From assembly GCF_900155565.1 (NCBI RefSeq), contig NZ_FUHM01000002.1:1922001-1986000 (forward strand): a stretch of DNA of 64,000 bases, written 5' to 3'. Origin of the DNA: Anaerosalibacter sp. Marseille-P3206. GTDB taxonomy: Bacteria > Bacillota > Clostridia > Tissierellales > Sporanaerobacteraceae. A model generated the notes under the pieces. The model had not been told where the DNA came from, made no database searches, and worked only from the letters and a program-made list of their open reading frames with translations. Every line of letters starts with the position of its first letter. The first letter of the stretch is position 1. Shown piece after piece: positions 63,061 through 64,000 of this stretch. Made by a program: the position numbers and the translations under genes.

Positions 63061-64000
63061 GTGGGAGCTTATAGAGATGAAAGTGGAAATGGCACCTGGT
63101 TTGCTAAATTCACCTATAGTAATTGGCGTGGTGAAAAGATTAATAAAAAGAAGAGAGGATTTAAAACAAAAAAAGAAGCTCTAAAATGGGAAGAAGATTT
63201 TTTAAGAGAGCAAGCTGGAAATCTTGATATGACATTTAATGGGTTTTTTAAGGTGTATGAAAAAGATATGCGACCAAGATTAAGAGAAAACACTTGGAGA
63301 ACTAAGGAACAAATAATAAGGACAAAGGTTATTCCCTATATAGGAGATCTTCAAGTTAATAAAATTACTAAAATGACAATAGTTAAATGGCAAAATATAT
63401 TAATGAAAGAGGAAGATGAAAAAGGCAAAAAATATTCCCAGACCTACTTAAGAACAATACATGCTCAATTAAGTAGTGTCCTAAATCATGCTTGTAAATA
63501 TTATAATCTAAAATCTAATGTAGCAAGGGATGTTGGATCTATTGGAGAAAAGGAAGCTTCTGAGATGAAGTTCTGGACTGAAAAAGAGTATGACAAATTT
63601 ATAGAGGAAGTTAAAGACAAACCTTTATCTTTCCACGCTTTTCAAATTTTGTATTGGTGTGGACTAAGAACAGGTGAATTACTGGCCTTAACAAAGGAAA
63701 AATTTAATCTTACCAATAATACTATAAGGATAAATCAATCTTTACAAAGAATTGATGGTGAAAATACAATTACAGAGCCAAAGACAAAGAAGAGTATTAG
63801 GACTGTTGTTATGCCAGACTTTTTGGCAGAAGAAATGGAAAAATATATGGCTGGAATATACAAGCTAAAGGAGGATCAATTATTATTTCCAATTACCAAG
63901 TCCTACCTGCACCATGAAATGACTAGGGGAAGCAAAAAAGCTGGAGTTAAGAGAATTAGAGTTCATGATCTAAGACATTCCCACGTATCTTTATTAATTG
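63061..64000 (+). CDS. int: Tyrosine site-specific integrase (3' end outside window)
   Basis: The frame from GTG 63061 (AAGGAGG 7 bp upstream) stays open to the window edge, 313 codons. It has the Tn916-type AP2-like arm-binding N terminus (GTWFAKFTYSNWRGEKINKK), a SAM-like core-binding domain (about 65-160) and the catalytic domain with Arg in WCGLRTGELLAL and HDLRHSHVS near the edge. The catalytic Tyr is beyond the window. Together with the repressor and excisionase it marks an integrated element. Confidence 0.9.
   Translation, partial: MGAYRDESGNGTWFAKFTYSNWRGEKINKKKRGFKTKKEALKWEEDFLREQAGNLDMTFNGFFKVYEKDMRPRLRENTWRTKEQIIRTKVIPYIGDLQVNKITKMTIVKWQNILMKEEDEKGKKYSQTYLRTIHAQLSSVLNHACKYYNLKSNVARDVGSIGEKEASEMKFWTEKEYDKFIEEVKDKPLSFHAFQILYWCGLRTGELLALTKEKFNLTNNTIRINQSLQRIDGENTITEPKTKKSIRTVVMPDFLAEEMEKYMAGIYKLKEDQLLFPITKSYLHHEMTRGSKKAGVKRIRVHDLRHSHVSLLI

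Overview
The window is AT-rich DNA with strong AGGAGG-type ribosome-binding sites, frequent TTG and GTG starts, split transketolase subunits, an EndoAI/EndoA pair, a GerS-like germination lipoprotein next to alanine racemase, and no oxygen-dependent pathway. This points to an anaerobic, spore-forming, low-GC Firmicute of the Clostridia/Tissierellia type. The genus cannot be fixed from sequence alone.

Layout. 1-3.4 kb: the 3' end of a sialic-acid catabolic operon (beta-propeller protein, NanA, NanE, NanK). 3.4-7 kb: a small membrane protein and two divergent MATE exporters that share a near-identical 15-bp palindrome in their promoters. 7-12.1 kb: a five-gene nucleoside-salvage operon (deaminase, phosphorylase, MtnA-type isomerase, class II aldolase, PLP sulfur enzyme) that looks like an oxygen-independent DHAP shunt for methylthioadenosine and/or 5'-deoxyadenosine. 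12.1-20 kb: an accessory, partly decaying region with broken genes, a RelE/ParE toxin pair, and an IS607-family element (serine recombinase plus TnpB) sitting inside a flavodoxin-like gene. The empty site can be reconstructed exactly across a GG dinucleotide. 20-26 kb: an MFS exporter, a coiled-coil protein, an AcpS-NnrD fusion, a GerS-like lipoprotein, Alr and EndoAI/EndoA.

26-34.2 kb: a cell-envelope polysaccharide operon (GNAT, PIG-L deacetylase, glycosyltransferases, O-antigen-ligase-like protein, CsaB pyruvyltransferase, TagA), consistent with a pyruvylated secondary cell-wall polymer. 34.2-43.8 kb: YitT protein, split transketolase, PrcB-like and LysM proteins, a Lon-type protease, an AI-2E-family permease, an orphan CofE-like ligase and 5-formyl-THF cyclo-ligase. 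44-56 kb: a conserved division/repair block in the order ftsE, ftsX, M23 hydrolase, ctpA, minJ-like, lipoprotein, uvrB, uvrA, with a LexA box before uvrBA. 56-58.6 kb: an ArsR-controlled operon of permease, CobW-type GTPase and mini-thioredoxin. 58.7-61.8 kb: guaB and guaA.

From the 3' end of guaA to the right edge lies what appears to be an integrated element: three degenerate 60-bp tandem repeats, a divergent XRE repressor, a strong promoter overlapped by palindromes, an excisionase-like gene and a tyrosine integrase cut by the window edge. Short palindromic repeats of the GAGTCAGGGGAC/GTCCCCTGACTC type recur at several gene ends and seem to serve as bidirectional hairpins.
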